From the NCBI GenBank assembly GCA_964522665.1, contig CAZFVY010000072.1, forward strand, positions 1-37,313: 37,313 nt of DNA. Reading direction: 5' to 3'. The position numbers and the translations under genes were made by a program. A model generated the notes under the pieces. The model made no database searches, was not told the origin of the DNA, and saw only the letters and a list, made by a program, of their open reading frames with translations. Each line of letters begins with the position of its first letter. Position 1 is the stretch's first letter. Shown here piece after piece: positions 25,167 through 33,694 of this stretch. The DNA is from CAZFVY01 sp964522665. Its GTDB lineage: Bacteria > Verrucomicrobiota > Verrucomicrobiia > Limisphaerales > CAZFVY01.

Positions 25167-25925
25167 ATGTCACCTTCAATTGATTCGCGGGAGAATCGCG
25201 AGTTCGCCGCCGAGCTAAAATTCGTGGTTACCCGGCCTTTGGCGGAGAGCATCCGGGCGTGGGCGCGGACGCGACTCGCGCCGGACCCGAACGCCGGCGG
25301 GGTGGCGAGCGACGGCTATCAAATCACCAGTCTTTACTTTGACACGAAGCGTTTTGACGTGTTCCACCAACGAGGTTCGTATGGGCGGAGTAAATTCCGC
25401 GTCCGCCGCTACGGCGCCAATCCGGTTGTCTTTCTTGAGCGAAAGCTCAAGACCCACGGTTTGGTCGCGAAGCGCCGTTCGCCGGTGCGACTGGACGAAC
25501 TCGCGCGGTTGGACGAGGCGGAGCCGCTTCGCGCCTGGGCGGGCCGATGGTATCACCAGCGCCTGCGATTGCGAGCGCTCACTCCGATCTGCCAGATTTC
25601 GTACTGCCGGACCGCGCGGGTGGCAATGACCGCGAACGGTCCGATCCGGCTGACGATCGACGAAAATGTCCGCGCGCTGCCGGCCACCGGACTGTATTTC
25701 AATTTACGCGACGACGGCGTTTTGTTGCGCGAGGATCCGATCATCGTCGAGTTAAAGTTTCGCTTTGAAACGCCGATCCTGTTCAAAGAGTTGGTGGAAC
25801 GTTTCCGCCTCAATGCCCAATCGATTTCAAAATACCGCAAGGCCGTCGCCACGCTCGGTTTTGTCCCCGACGTGGCGGCGGCGGTTGCGCATCCCATTGC
25901 CCGCGCCTCATGCCAGAATTCCTAA
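25167..25925 (+). CDS. VTC-domain (polyphosphate polymerase-like) protein
   Basis: The 252-residue protein has the tunnel-fold motifs of the VTC/CYTH group in order: AELKFVV near 15, ITSLYFDT near 50, RSKFRVRRYG near 73, VFLERKLKTHG near 85, LTIDENVRA near 160, IVELKFR near 190 and SISKYRKAV near 217. In yeast Vtc4 the basic and acidic residues of this tunnel make polyphosphate from ATP with manganese. Activity of the short bacterial proteins is not generally proven. The ATG at 25167 is chosen because it starts just before the conserved region. The gene overlaps the next by 16 bases, so the two products probably work together. Confidence 0.88.
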   Translation: MSPSIDSRENREFAAELKFVVTRPLAESIRAWARTRLAPDPNAGGVASDGYQITSLYFDTKRFDVFHQRGSYGRSKFRVRRYGANPVVFLERKLKTHGLVAKRRSPVRLDELARLDEAEPLRAWAGRWYHQRLRLRALTPICQISYCRTARVAMTANGPIRLTIDENVRALPATGLYFNLRDDGVLLREDPIIVELKFRFETPILFKELVERFRLNAQSISKYRKAVATLGFVPDVAAAVAHPIARASCQNS

Positions 25926-26596
25926 AATCACCCTTCAATAACGGTCCAACGGTCGCACCGCTCGATGTGTTGATAAAACTGCTCGTCGCGATGTGCCTTG
26001 GCTCCGTGGTGGCTTGGCTCTACGCCCGGACCCGGAACCGGGCGGAGCTGACCCCGTCGTTTCCGGCGACGTTGGTCCTGCTCACGATCTTGATCGCGAT
26101 GGTGACCCAAACGATTGGCGACAACGTGGCGCGCGCCTTCAGCCTGGTCGGGGCGCTCTCGATTGTCCGGTTTCGGACGATTGTGAGAGACACCCAGGAT
26201 ACCGCTTTCGTGATCTGCGCCGTGGTGGTGGGGATGGCGATCGGCGCGAAGAACCCGTGGGTGGCGGTGATCGGCCTGGCTGTCGTGGGAGCGGCGGCGT
26301 TTTTGATGGTGGCCCGGACGGAGTCGTTGCGCCGGGGTTCAGCGGTTTATCGGCTTACACTGCGGGTCGGCATCGGACACGACATGGAGGAGCTCTTCCG
26401 AGGGGCTTTCGACACTTATCTGGAGCGGTGCGAGGCGCTCTCGATCAGCACCGCGCGACAAGGCGTTTCGTTGGAGGCGAAGTATCAAACTTGTTTGCGC
26501 CCTGAACGTTCGCCCGACGAATTGGTCAAAGCCTTGAATCGCCTCGACGGCGTCCAACATGTCGAGCTGGCGCGACAGGACGTCGAATGGATCTGA
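25910..26596 (+). CDS. DUF4956 membrane protein
   Basis: The 228-residue protein has about four membrane helices in the first 140 residues. The DUF4956 signature FSLVGALSIVRFRT and then DTQDTAFVICAVVVGMAIG lie near residues 78-115. A cytoplasmic C-terminal domain (about 145-228) follows. DUF4956 genes often accompany CotH and VTC-domain genes, as here, and it overlaps the VTC gene by 16 bases. It is probably the membrane partner or channel of the VTC protein, by analogy with the fused membrane helices of eukaryotic Vtc proteins (inference). The biochemical function is unknown. Confidence 0.88.
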   Translation: MPEFLKSPFNNGPTVAPLDVLIKLLVAMCLGSVVAWLYARTRNRAELTPSFPATLVLLTILIAMVTQTIGDNVARAFSLVGALSIVRFRTIVRDTQDTAFVICAVVVGMAIGAKNPWVAVIGLAVVGAAAFLMVARTESLRRGSAVYRLTLRVGIGHDMEELFRGAFDTYLERCEALSISTARQGVSLEAKYQTCLRPERSPDELVKALNRLDGVQHVELARQDVEWI

Positions 26597-26768
26597 CGTT
26601 TGGCCGCGGTGACTTGACCGTGCCGTCGGGTGGCAGGCGAGGTTGAAGTCCGCCGGTAGGCGGTTGTTGCGCGGCAACGCGAACATAGCCCTTGATTTTG
26701 CGACGGGTGTGACACAGATTCCATGACAACGGACGGCGTGGACCGTCTTCTCTATTGGTACTACGGCG

Positions 26769-27980
26769 ATGCGCAGAGCCTTTCGAATCAATGAGGCCCA
26801 AGAGGGCCGAGGTGGCGCGCTTGATTTTTCCCGCGGCGTCCAACGGGCTCTCGGTCCTTTGAGCGCCTGGCGCAGAAAAGCGCTGCTTGGTCTCTGCGCG
26901 TTGGGCTGGCTCGTCGGGAGTTTCGGCCTGACTTCGGCGCTGGGCGCCACGGCCGACGCGCCGGTCGAGTCGGCAAAGTCCACCGACGCAGGGGGTCGCG
27001 CAAAAAACCCTCTGTTCCCGCCGCCGCCGTTGCTCCCGCGGCCAACCCCTGGCCCGCGCGAGACTTTGCCGGCGGTGTTCAGCAAAGAGACACCGACGAC
27101 GCTCGAGGATCTGCGTATCATCGAGAAGCGAGTCGAGGAGTTGGTGGCCCGGGTGTCGCCGGCGGTCGTCGCCGTGGCGGTCGAGGAGGGCACCGGCAGC
27201 GGGGTGGTGATCTCAGAGGACGGCTTGGTTTTAACCGCGGCGCACGTGAGCGAGACCCCTGGCGTCGAGGTTCGATTTACTTTTCCAGACGGCAAGAGCG
27301 CGACGGGGATTTCGCTCGGGACGAATCATCGGCAGGACGCCGGCCTGGTGAAGATTACCGATCCCGGCCGCTGGCCGCACGTGGAGCTGGCGGAGCGCGA
27401 TGCCGCGCGTTTGGGTGATTGGGTGGTCGGTCTGGGGCATCCGGGCGGCTACGATCCGCAGCGTTCGGTGGTGGTGCGCCTCGGGCGGATCATCAGCCAG
27501 GACTTGGGAATGATGCAGACGGACTGCACGATCATCGGCGGCGATTCCGGTGGGCCGCTTTTCGACATGAACGGCCGGGTGGTGGCGATCCACAGCCGTA
27601 TCAGTGATTCAACCGCCGAGAATTTTCACGTTCCGATCACGGCGTTCTACGATTCATGGGACCGGTTGGCGCGGGGCGAGACCTGGGGCGCCGCGCACCG
27701 GCGGTCGATGGCGACGGTTGGCGCGCAGGGCGTGGACGACGCGAAGGGCTTTCGGCTGGAGTTCGTGCAAGAGGACGGCCCGGCCTACCGGGCGGGATTG
27801 CGTGAGGGCGATCTCCTGCTTGAATTCGACGGTCAACCGGTGCGGGATCAGGCGGAGTTTTTGCGCTGCCTGGCGCTGGTCCATCCGGGCGACGAGGTTT
27901 CGGTAAAGGTTCGGCGCGGCGAGAAGGAAATGTCGATGATGGTGACGGTTGAGCGGCGCCGATATCGGCGCGGGCCATGA
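26769..27980 (+). CDS. S1C-family (HtrA-like) serine protease with PDZ domain
   Basis: About 403 residues. A membrane or signal segment (about 38-60) and a proline-rich linker precede a trypsin-like domain with an intact triad: His159 in LTAAHV, Asp190 in QDAGL and Ser260 in GGDSGGPL. A single PDZ domain follows (about 310-395, GPAYRAGLREGDLLLEFDG). Such proteases act in the periplasm on misfolded or specific envelope proteins, with PDZ controlling substrate choice. The start at 26769 has no strong ribosome binding site and leaves a long N-terminal region, so a later start is possible. The stop overlaps the next gene by 4 bases (ATGA), which encodes an altered relative. Confidence 0.9.
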   Translation: MRRAFRINEAQEGRGGALDFSRGVQRALGPLSAWRRKALLGLCALGWLVGSFGLTSALGATADAPVESAKSTDAGGRAKNPLFPPPPLLPRPTPGPRETLPAVFSKETPTTLEDLRIIEKRVEELVARVSPAVVAVAVEEGTGSGVVISEDGLVLTAAHVSETPGVEVRFTFPDGKSATGISLGTNHRQDAGLVKITDPGRWPHVELAERDAARLGDWVVGLGHPGGYDPQRSVVVRLGRIISQDLGMMQTDCTIIGGDSGGPLFDMNGRVVAIHSRISDSTAENFHVPITAFYDSWDRLARGETWGAAHRRSMATVGAQGVDDAKGFRLEFVQEDGPAYRAGLREGDLLLEFDGQPVRDQAEFLRCLALVHPGDEVSVKVRRGEKEMSMMVTVERRRYRRGP

Positions 27981-29044
27981 AGCGGACGCAAAATCAGGGT
28001 CCGATTCGGCACTCCCGCGTTACGGCGGTCTTGCTGCTGTTGTCGTTGCTCACCGCGTATCGTGGGCGGGCGGAAGACCAAACAGACGGCCCGCCGAGCC
28101 TATCCGAGGAATGTCTTAAGGGAGGCGCGATCACCTTGCGCGCTTTTGCGCCGATCTCCAAGACGCTGCGCGGTTCAGTGGTCGAACTGCAAATGGACGG
28201 CTCGACCGTCGCGTTGGGCGCGGTCATCGACGTCGGTGGCTTGATCGTTACCAAAGCCAGCGAAATCAAGGCGGGCGCGGTCACCTGCAAATTGGCCTCC
28301 GGCAAGGAAGTGAAAGCGGTGGTCATCGCGGCGGACGATGAAAACGATCTGGCTTTGCTGCGGGTTCTCGCGACGGGCTTGAAACCAATACGTTGGGAGA
28401 CCAGGGAGCCGACGCTGGGCCAGTGGGCGGTGACGCCGGGCATTGGCCCGACGCCCGAGGGGGCGGGGGTGGTCAGCGCCGCCGAGCGCCGCATCCTGCA
28501 TCGTCGGGCGTATATCGGAGTGGAATTGTTTGATCGGAAGAAGGCCAGAATTACCAGATTGATGCCAGGATATGGGGCCGAGAGGGCGGGATTGAAAGTC
28601 GATGATCTTGTCCTGAAGGTGAATGACGAGGCGGTGGACAATCGCGACGACTTGACTCGCGCGCTGCTACGCTTTCGGGAAGGCCAGACCGTGAATTTGC
28701 GAGTGCGCCGGGGCGAGCGCGAGTTTGACGTTGTGGTCGCGCTGACCAATCCCAAGGCGGACGACATCCAGCCAGGCGAGCGCCGGCAGGAGTCGATGAA
28801 TCGCCTCGGCAGCGACTTGAGTCAGCGCTCTGAGGATTTCGAGTTGGCGATCCAGCATGACAGCGTGCTGGAACCATGGCAGTGCGGGGGACCGCTGGTG
28901 AATCTGGACGGCAAGGCCATCGGGCTAAACATCGCCCGCGCCGGGCGGGTGGCTTCCTACGCGTTGCCGGCGCCCTTGGTGAGGAAGGCGATCGAGAAAC
29001 TCAAGGCCGAGTACCAGTTGACCGTTAAAGCGAGTGCAAAGTAG
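27977..29044 (+). CDS. Altered S1C protease relative with PDZ inserted in protease domain
   Basis: The 355-residue protein has a signal peptide (VTAVLLLLSLLTAYRGRA, about 15-32) and a trypsin-like fold whose triad is changed. The histidine position is Ser95 (VTKASEI instead of TAAHV), the aspartate is kept as Asp124 (ENDLALL), and the serine is Cys303 (WQCGGPLVNLDG instead of DSGGPL). A PDZ domain (about 170-255, PGYGAERAGLKVDDLVLKV) sits between the Asp and Cys motifs rather than after the domain. It is probably periplasmic and inactive as a normal serine protease, perhaps a regulator or scaffold for the overlapping upstream protease. The pairing is inferred from the ATGA overlap. Confidence 0.87.
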   Translation: MKRTQNQGPIRHSRVTAVLLLLSLLTAYRGRAEDQTDGPPSLSEECLKGGAITLRAFAPISKTLRGSVVELQMDGSTVALGAVIDVGGLIVTKASEIKAGAVTCKLASGKEVKAVVIAADDENDLALLRVLATGLKPIRWETREPTLGQWAVTPGIGPTPEGAGVVSAAERRILHRRAYIGVELFDRKKARITRLMPGYGAERAGLKVDDLVLKVNDEAVDNRDDLTRALLRFREGQTVNLRVRRGEREFDVVVALTNPKADDIQPGERRQESMNRLGSDLSQRSEDFELAIQHDSVLEPWQCGGPLVNLDGKAIGLNIARAGRVASYALPAPLVRKAIEKLKAEYQLTVKASAK

Positions 29045-29069
29045 GCTGCTTCACGCTGTAAACACCGAT

Positions 29070-29258
29070 TCCGTCCAAATCAAACTCGCGAGCGTCGCCT
29101 TTGCCGACCAAGCCAAGACTTTGGAGTTCTACACCACCGTTTTGGGCTTCAAGAAGGAGAATGACGTCACGTTGGTTATTTCGATGGCTGACCGTCTGCT
29201 CGCCGGACGAAGTGATTTGGTTCAACCACCGGCCTAACTGCTCATTGAAGCCAATTGG
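29070..29258 (+). pseudogene. Decayed glyoxalase/VOC-family gene fragment
   Basis: The start reads VQIKLASVAFADQAKTLEFY and then TTVLGFKKENDV, closely matching the first half of a glyoxalase/VOC domain. The expected continuation RWLTVCSPDE appears in the next frame (from 29182), and LLIEANW returns in the first frame (from 29238). At least two frameshifts, a stop at 29235, a lost ATG and a missing second half show that the gene is dead. Nothing else is visible between 29045 and 29366. Confidence 0.72.
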
Positions 29259-29366
29259 AGTTGGCGCGGGGCGCGGCGCGGCCGCGACTTCCGCGGCCGG
29301 CAGGCGCCGGCACAGCTTTCGAGGTTAGGCGATTTCGGCGATCGGTGGCGGGCTGGGCAAGTTCGG

Positions 29367-29726
29367 TCAACCGCGGTAGGCGCAGGACGCGGTGCAGGTT
29401 TCGGCGACCACCACCTCGGTGAGGAGCGGCAGCGCCGGCTTGAGGCGATCCCAAATCCAAACCGCGATCATTTCACTCGTCGGGTTTTCCAGGCCGGGCA
29501 CTTCATTGAGATAGCGGTGATCGAGTTGCTCCCACAAAGGCTTGAAGGCCTCGCTGATTTCCGCGTAATCGATGACCCAATTCAACGGCGGCACGCACTC
29601 GCCGGCCACGACGATCTCCGCCTGGAAACTGTGACCGTGAAGCCGGCGGCATTTGTGGGCGGCGGGCAAATTGGGCAAAAGGTGGGCCGCTTCAAATTGA
29701 AACTTCTTTCGCAATTCACATTTCAT
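29367..29726 (-). CDS. queD: 6-carboxy-5,6,7,8-tetrahydropterin synthase (QueD family)
   Basis: The 119-residue protein has the 6-pyruvoyl-tetrahydropterin synthase fold with zinc ligands in FEAAHLL and HGHSF, and the catalytic cysteine of the QueD type in HKCRRLHGHSF (near residue 27). The tail EVVVAETCTASCAYRG holds the conserved Glu that binds the pterin. QueD converts dihydroneopterin triphosphate to carboxytetrahydropterin for queuosine and other deazapurines. No other queuosine gene is in the window. The gene starts 27 bases after the luxC-like gene and is probably the last gene of that minus-strand run. A broader pterin role cannot be excluded. Confidence 0.9.
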   Translation of the reverse strand: MKCELRKKFQFEAAHLLPNLPAAHKCRRLHGHSFQAEIVVAGECVPPLNWVIDYAEISEAFKPLWEQLDHRYLNEVPGLENPTSEMIAVWIWDRLKPALPLLTEVVVAETCTASCAYRG

Positions 29727-29753
29727 AATCGGAGTGTCACGGTCGGCGCCGCT

Positions 29754-31112
29754 TCATTGTTCCCAATCGGTCCAGCGCAACATATCGGCCAGCGGCGGTC
29801 GCCCGTCATGCCGCCACGCGAGCGGGGGATTCTGCATTTGGCCGAGGGGACAGACGCGCGCGGCGCCCCACCGAGCCAACTCGGTCGCGATGGTGACGGC
29901 CCGCTCTTCCGACGCGGCCAGGCCGACGGTGGAGACTTTGCGACGGACGTGATCGGCCGCTTGCAAGGCTTGGCGGAGGTCGGTCACGCTTTTCACGTAA
30001 ACGAAACGGTGGAGGCACGAGAGTTGAAATCGGGGATCGGACTCGAAAACGACGGTCCACGCGGTCGAGCCGGAGCTTTGCCAGAGGCGGGTGTCCCGGG
30101 AATGGGCGGCGCGCAATTGATAGAACGACCGGCGGGACGCAATAAGGGCGGCCACCGGGACGGGCAGCGGCCCGCGCGGTTGGTGCGCCTCCCGCCGGTC
30201 GAGTTCTTGGGCCAAGGCTTCCGCAAACTCCTCCGCGGTCACGCCGGCGCCGTGTTCGACGTAGAAGACGTGCGGTGAAAGGCAACCGAGTTGGTCCCAC
30301 GCCACCACGTCATCGGCCGCGCGCTCGACGATCTTTTTGAGGCGCGCGGCGCCGAGCGTTTCATGCGTCAGATAGCCGAAGCTGACGCGGTGGCCGTACC
30401 CCAGGAAACGGGCATGTTCGGGCGCTTCCTGTCGAATGGCTCGGATCGTCTCGTCCGTGCCGGTCGCGGTCACGAAATCAGCTTCCGCGAAAAGGGCCGA
30501 CTCGAGCGATTTCTGTCCGCCTTTCCATTCGGCGAGCTCGAGGCAGGCGCCGAGTTTGGGTTCGGCTTCGTAGATCGAATGGGCAAAGAGGCGAGGCACG
30601 AGCGAGGCTCCGGAAGCGCATTTAACGAATTGCGCGGCGCGCGTGAGCAAGCCCAACACGATGCTCATTAGCGCCGGATTGGGCAGGTTGCCGGCGGTTA
30701 CGTGGACGATCAACTCAGGGCCGGTTACGGTGGCGGCGCGCTGCGCCATCCGTTCGTGGCCGGCCGCGAAGAAGCGGTCGAGGCGATGGTGATGGTTCAA
30801 TTCTTGTTCCATCAAGCCGACCAGATTGGCGCGGGTCAGCTGGCCGAAAAACGCATCCAATCCCGCCGCCAGAGTGGGTCGCGAGAAACCGAGGCCCTCC
30901 GCGCCAGCCAGAGCCAGTCCACGGAGGGCATAGTCCGCGTGGAGCCAGCGTTGCGCGGTCTCGCTCAGCAGCTCGATCAAAAACTCGGTTGAGCGATGCG
31001 CGAGGTACTGTTCCCGGTTCCGCTTGAGAGTCTGGCAAGCCTCGGTGAGCATGGCGGCGCTGACGGACGCTTCGGGCGGCAGGTCGGCCAGAAAATAGTC
31101 CGGGAGCCTCAT
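29754..31112 (-). CDS. LuxC-like acyl-CoA reductase
   Basis: The 452-residue protein starts MRLPDYFLADLPPEASV, overlapping the transporter stop by 4 bases (ATGA). It is an aldehyde-dehydrogenase-fold protein of the LuxC family, with VHVTAGNLPNPALMSIV near 134 (nucleotide-binding region) and the catalytic cysteine in WDQLGCLSPHVFYVE (near residue 278). LuxC reduces an acyl chain, received from a partner acyl-protein synthetase or as acyl-CoA, to an aldehyde with NADPH. A LuxE-like gene lies two genes upstream in the same run, which supports a joint reaction. No luciferase genes (luxAB) or thioesterase (luxD) occur here, so the aldehyde must serve another purpose. Confidence 0.9.
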   Translation of the reverse strand: MRLPDYFLADLPPEASVSAAMLTEACQTLKRNREQYLAHRSTEFLIELLSETAQRWLHADYALRGLALAGAEGLGFSRPTLAAGLDAFFGQLTRANLVGLMEQELNHHHRLDRFFAAGHERMAQRAATVTGPELIVHVTAGNLPNPALMSIVLGLLTRAAQFVKCASGASLVPRLFAHSIYEAEPKLGACLELAEWKGGQKSLESALFAEADFVTATGTDETIRAIRQEAPEHARFLGYGHRVSFGYLTHETLGAARLKKIVERAADDVVAWDQLGCLSPHVFYVEHGAGVTAEEFAEALAQELDRREAHQPRGPLPVPVAALIASRRSFYQLRAAHSRDTRLWQSSGSTAWTVVFESDPRFQLSCLHRFVYVKSVTDLRQALQAADHVRRKVSTVGLAASEERAVTIATELARWGAARVCPLGQMQNPPLAWRHDGRPPLADMLRWTDWEQ

Positions 31113-32380
31113 GGCGCGCGCGGGTCGCAAACCGGGTGGGACAGTTCCGCCGTCGAGGGCGTGTCGCCGTCGGGGCGCTCGCGACGGCGAATGGCGTGCA
31201 GGCAGGGCAGCGCCAGCAGGGAAGCCAGGAGCATGCCCGCGAGGATATCGAAGAGCGGATAGTACTTCGCTGGCGTCGTGGCGTCCGGGCCCAGCCACGT
31301 CACCCACGAGCCGACCACCCAATGTGAAAGATTGCCGATGAGGCCGCCGGCGGTGATGAAAATACCGAACGCCCGCCCGCGCACCGAGTCAGGCACCGAC
31401 TCCATCACGGCCGCTTCGACCATGGGATAGCTGGCGAGCAGGAAGAATCCGAAAACGCCGAGCGTCAGGTTGAACCAACCCGCCGGGACGCGGGGGAAAA
31501 TTACGACCATGATCGTCGCAAGGCAGAGCACGAGCATCGTCCAGCGAATTCGGCCGCGGTCGCTGAGGCCGCCGAAGAGCGGGTTGCTGATGGCCGACGC
31601 GAGATAGATTCCGGAAAGCGCGAAGCCGGTTGATTTCGGGCTGAAATGTTGCGCTTGCTGCAAGAACAGCGAGCAGAGGCTGCCCATGCCGCCGCCCGCG
31701 AAGTCGCGCAGGCTGAAGCCGAAACTGGCGCCCAGAAAAAAACACCAAAGGGCGGTCGTCGGGAAAATCTTTTCGGCGGGCCGCCGCCGCGCGGGTGACG
31801 CGGCGGTCGGCGCGTCTTCATCCGCCAGCCAATAAAAGAGCGCCGCGACGAGTATCCCCAGCGCCCCCAGTTCGAGCGCGGGGGCGCGCCAGGACCCGCT
31901 CGCCACGGCGCGCCAGCCCGCGTAAATCGGCCCTACGAAGAATCCGACGCTGGCTCCAATCGCGACCCGGCCCAGCGCCTTGCCGGTGCCGATCGGGTAG
32001 AGGCGCGCGATCCACGCCGTCGCGGCCGGGTGATAGAGGCTTCCGCCGAGTCCGGCCAGGATCACCGCCGCCACCGCCCAGGTAAAGTCAGGGGCGTAGG
32101 CCAGCACGACAAATCCCGCGCCGTTCACCGCGAGTCCGGCGGCGAGCAGTTTCTTGCGGCTGACCCGATCGGCCAGGATCCCCATCGGATAGCTGGCCAG
32201 GTAGTAGGCCGCGCCCATAATCGACACGAGAAGCGGCGCGGCGCTCAAGCTGGTCAGTTTGAGGTCCGCCTGAATGAGCAGGTAAAGCGGGATCAGCCCC
32301 ACTTGATAAACATGCGTCAGCGCATGCAGAATCCCCGACCACCAGAGCGCTTGAACTTTATGGTTCTTATTCGCGTTCAT
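31109..32380 (-). CDS. Major facilitator superfamily transporter
   Basis: The 423-residue protein has about 12 membrane helices with the loop motif GILADRVSRKKLL near 68 and GGSLYHPAATAWIARLYP near 115. The second resembles drug exporters of the fosmidomycin-resistance type. It overlaps the luxE-like gene by 14 bases upstream and the luxC-like gene by 4 bases downstream. Such tight packing between the acyl-activating and acyl-reducing genes suggests that it moves the substrate or product of their reaction, most likely outwards. The substrate is not predictable from sequence. Confidence 0.88.
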   Translation of the reverse strand: MNANKNHKVQALWWSGILHALTHVYQVGLIPLYLLIQADLKLTSLSAAPLLVSIMGAAYYLASYPMGILADRVSRKKLLAAGLAVNGAGFVVLAYAPDFTWAVAAVILAGLGGSLYHPAATAWIARLYPIGTGKALGRVAIGASVGFFVGPIYAGWRAVASGSWRAPALELGALGILVAALFYWLADEDAPTAASPARRRPAEKIFPTTALWCFFLGASFGFSLRDFAGGGMGSLCSLFLQQAQHFSPKSTGFALSGIYLASAISNPLFGGLSDRGRIRWTMLVLCLATIMVVIFPRVPAGWFNLTLGVFGFFLLASYPMVEAAVMESVPDSVRGRAFGIFITAGGLIGNLSHWVVGSWVTWLGPDATTPAKYYPLFDILAGMLLASLLALPCLHAIRRRERPDGDTPSTAELSHPVCDPRAP

Positions 32381-33551
32381 CAGTTGCGACGGCCATCAGT
32401 GAACAACCGCGCGGCTCCGCGAGCGCCGCACGCCCCACGAGTTCAAATCCGTTGGCACGGACGATCGCCACGTCTTCGGTTTGAATCGCCATAACGGAGA
32501 AAACATTCGCCAGATCGAATACTTGAAGCAAACCGGTTTCACCGACGGGAGCCGGCGATCCAGTTTCGGGCGAGATGACTCGCGCCCGCGCCCAAGGCGG
32601 GAAGCGAAAGACCCGTTCGACCGCCGAGCTTTCGGGCGAGGCGACCCCGAGGGCGCGATCATACGCCTGCGAACTCAGTTCGCTCATGCCATATTCGCAA
32701 ACGATCTGGCTTCGCGGAATTCCCAATCGCTCCGTCATCAACCGATGGAGGTCCGGTTTTGACAAGGTTCTGGATCTGCCCTTGTAACCGCCGGTTTCGA
32801 GGACTCGCGAGGCCGCCGGGAGGGTGAGGCGAAGGCCGCGTTGGGTCAGGTAATCCAGCAGATGAACAAAGAGGAAAGCGGTTCCGAGGAGCAGAACCGG
32901 CTGGCCCGAGACCGCGATTTCGGCCAGCCGATCGGCGATTCCAGTCTGGTCCAATTCCCAGGCCCCCGTTGAATCCAAGCGGCCCGCATATTCCAGCGGG
33001 ACGCCGCCGCGCCGCGCGACCGAGGCAAACATGTGAACCAGGGAAGAATGCGGCGCTTGCTCTGGTGGCGGCGTCAGCGCGATCCAGAGGCGGGAGGCCG
33101 AATCGTCTTGCGGCGAGTTGGCGTGCGTCGTGAGCTCCTGCGGGAGAACGTTCGCCCGAAACCACGGGTCAAGTGAAGTTTCGTAAATGGCGAGCGAGGT
33201 CGCGTCGTGAAAGTGCCGGCTCGGGGTTTGCGCGCTCGTGCCGCTCGAGTGAAAAACTCGGGAACGTTCCGCTGGCGCGAGGCAAGTGAGATCGCATTCC
33301 TTGAACGCCACGGTCGGCGCCCTCGGTATCAGCGACCAATGCGTCACCTCGGACGGCGAGCGACCGTAAAACTCGCAGAGGCGCCGGTAAGGTGGATTGT
33401 GCGCGAACTGCAGTCGGAAAAGCGCCAGCGCCAGTTCGTCGAACTCGGCCTCGGCGCCACACGCGGGCGATTTCGGGTTGAAGTCGTCCAAGCTAGCTCG
33501 CGCGAAGGCGCGCCAGCGGCGTTCGTAGTCTGAAAATGTAAATTCGGCCAT
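32367..33551 (-). CDS. LuxE-like acyl-protein synthetase
   Basis: The 394-residue protein starts at MAEFTFSDYERRW; an upstream ATG at 33602 would add 17 atypical residues. It belongs to the LuxE/acyl-protein synthetase family of adenylate-forming enzymes, with the phosphate-binding VFHSSGTSAQTPSRHF near 100 and the adenylation motif CEYGMSELSSQAYD near 284. LuxE activates a fatty acid with ATP and holds it as an acyl-enzyme for LuxC. It heads a tightly overlapping luxE-MFS-luxC run. It is separated from folB by 143 bases, so it may have its own promoter, which I could not identify with confidence. Confidence 0.9.
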   Translation of the reverse strand: MAEFTFSDYERRWRAFARASLDDFNPKSPACGAEAEFDELALALFRLQFAHNPPYRRLCEFYGRSPSEVTHWSLIPRAPTVAFKECDLTCLAPAERSRVFHSSGTSAQTPSRHFHDATSLAIYETSLDPWFRANVLPQELTTHANSPQDDSASRLWIALTPPPEQAPHSSLVHMFASVARRGGVPLEYAGRLDSTGAWELDQTGIADRLAEIAVSGQPVLLLGTAFLFVHLLDYLTQRGLRLTLPAASRVLETGGYKGRSRTLSKPDLHRLMTERLGIPRSQIVCEYGMSELSSQAYDRALGVASPESSAVERVFRFPPWARARVISPETGSPAPVGETGLLQVFDLANVFSVMAIQTEDVAIVRANGFELVGRAALAEPRGCSLMAVATDERE

Positions 33552-33694
33552 GCTGCGGTTTTCCTGCTCGCGCCTGCGCGCGTCGGGTTGGTTTTCCGCC
33601 ACAACCCGCCGTTAATCTTGTGTCTCGCGGAGCCAAAGTCCAGCGTGAATCCAATCCGCGTTTCGGTCGATCAGCTCCGGCGGGAGCGGTCGCC

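Noticed and set aside
26692..26720. TTGATT-N17-CAGATT as a promoter for the S1C protease gene
   Set aside because: The spacing is right, but the -10 hexamer is a poor match and chance occurrence is likely, so it was not listed as a feature.
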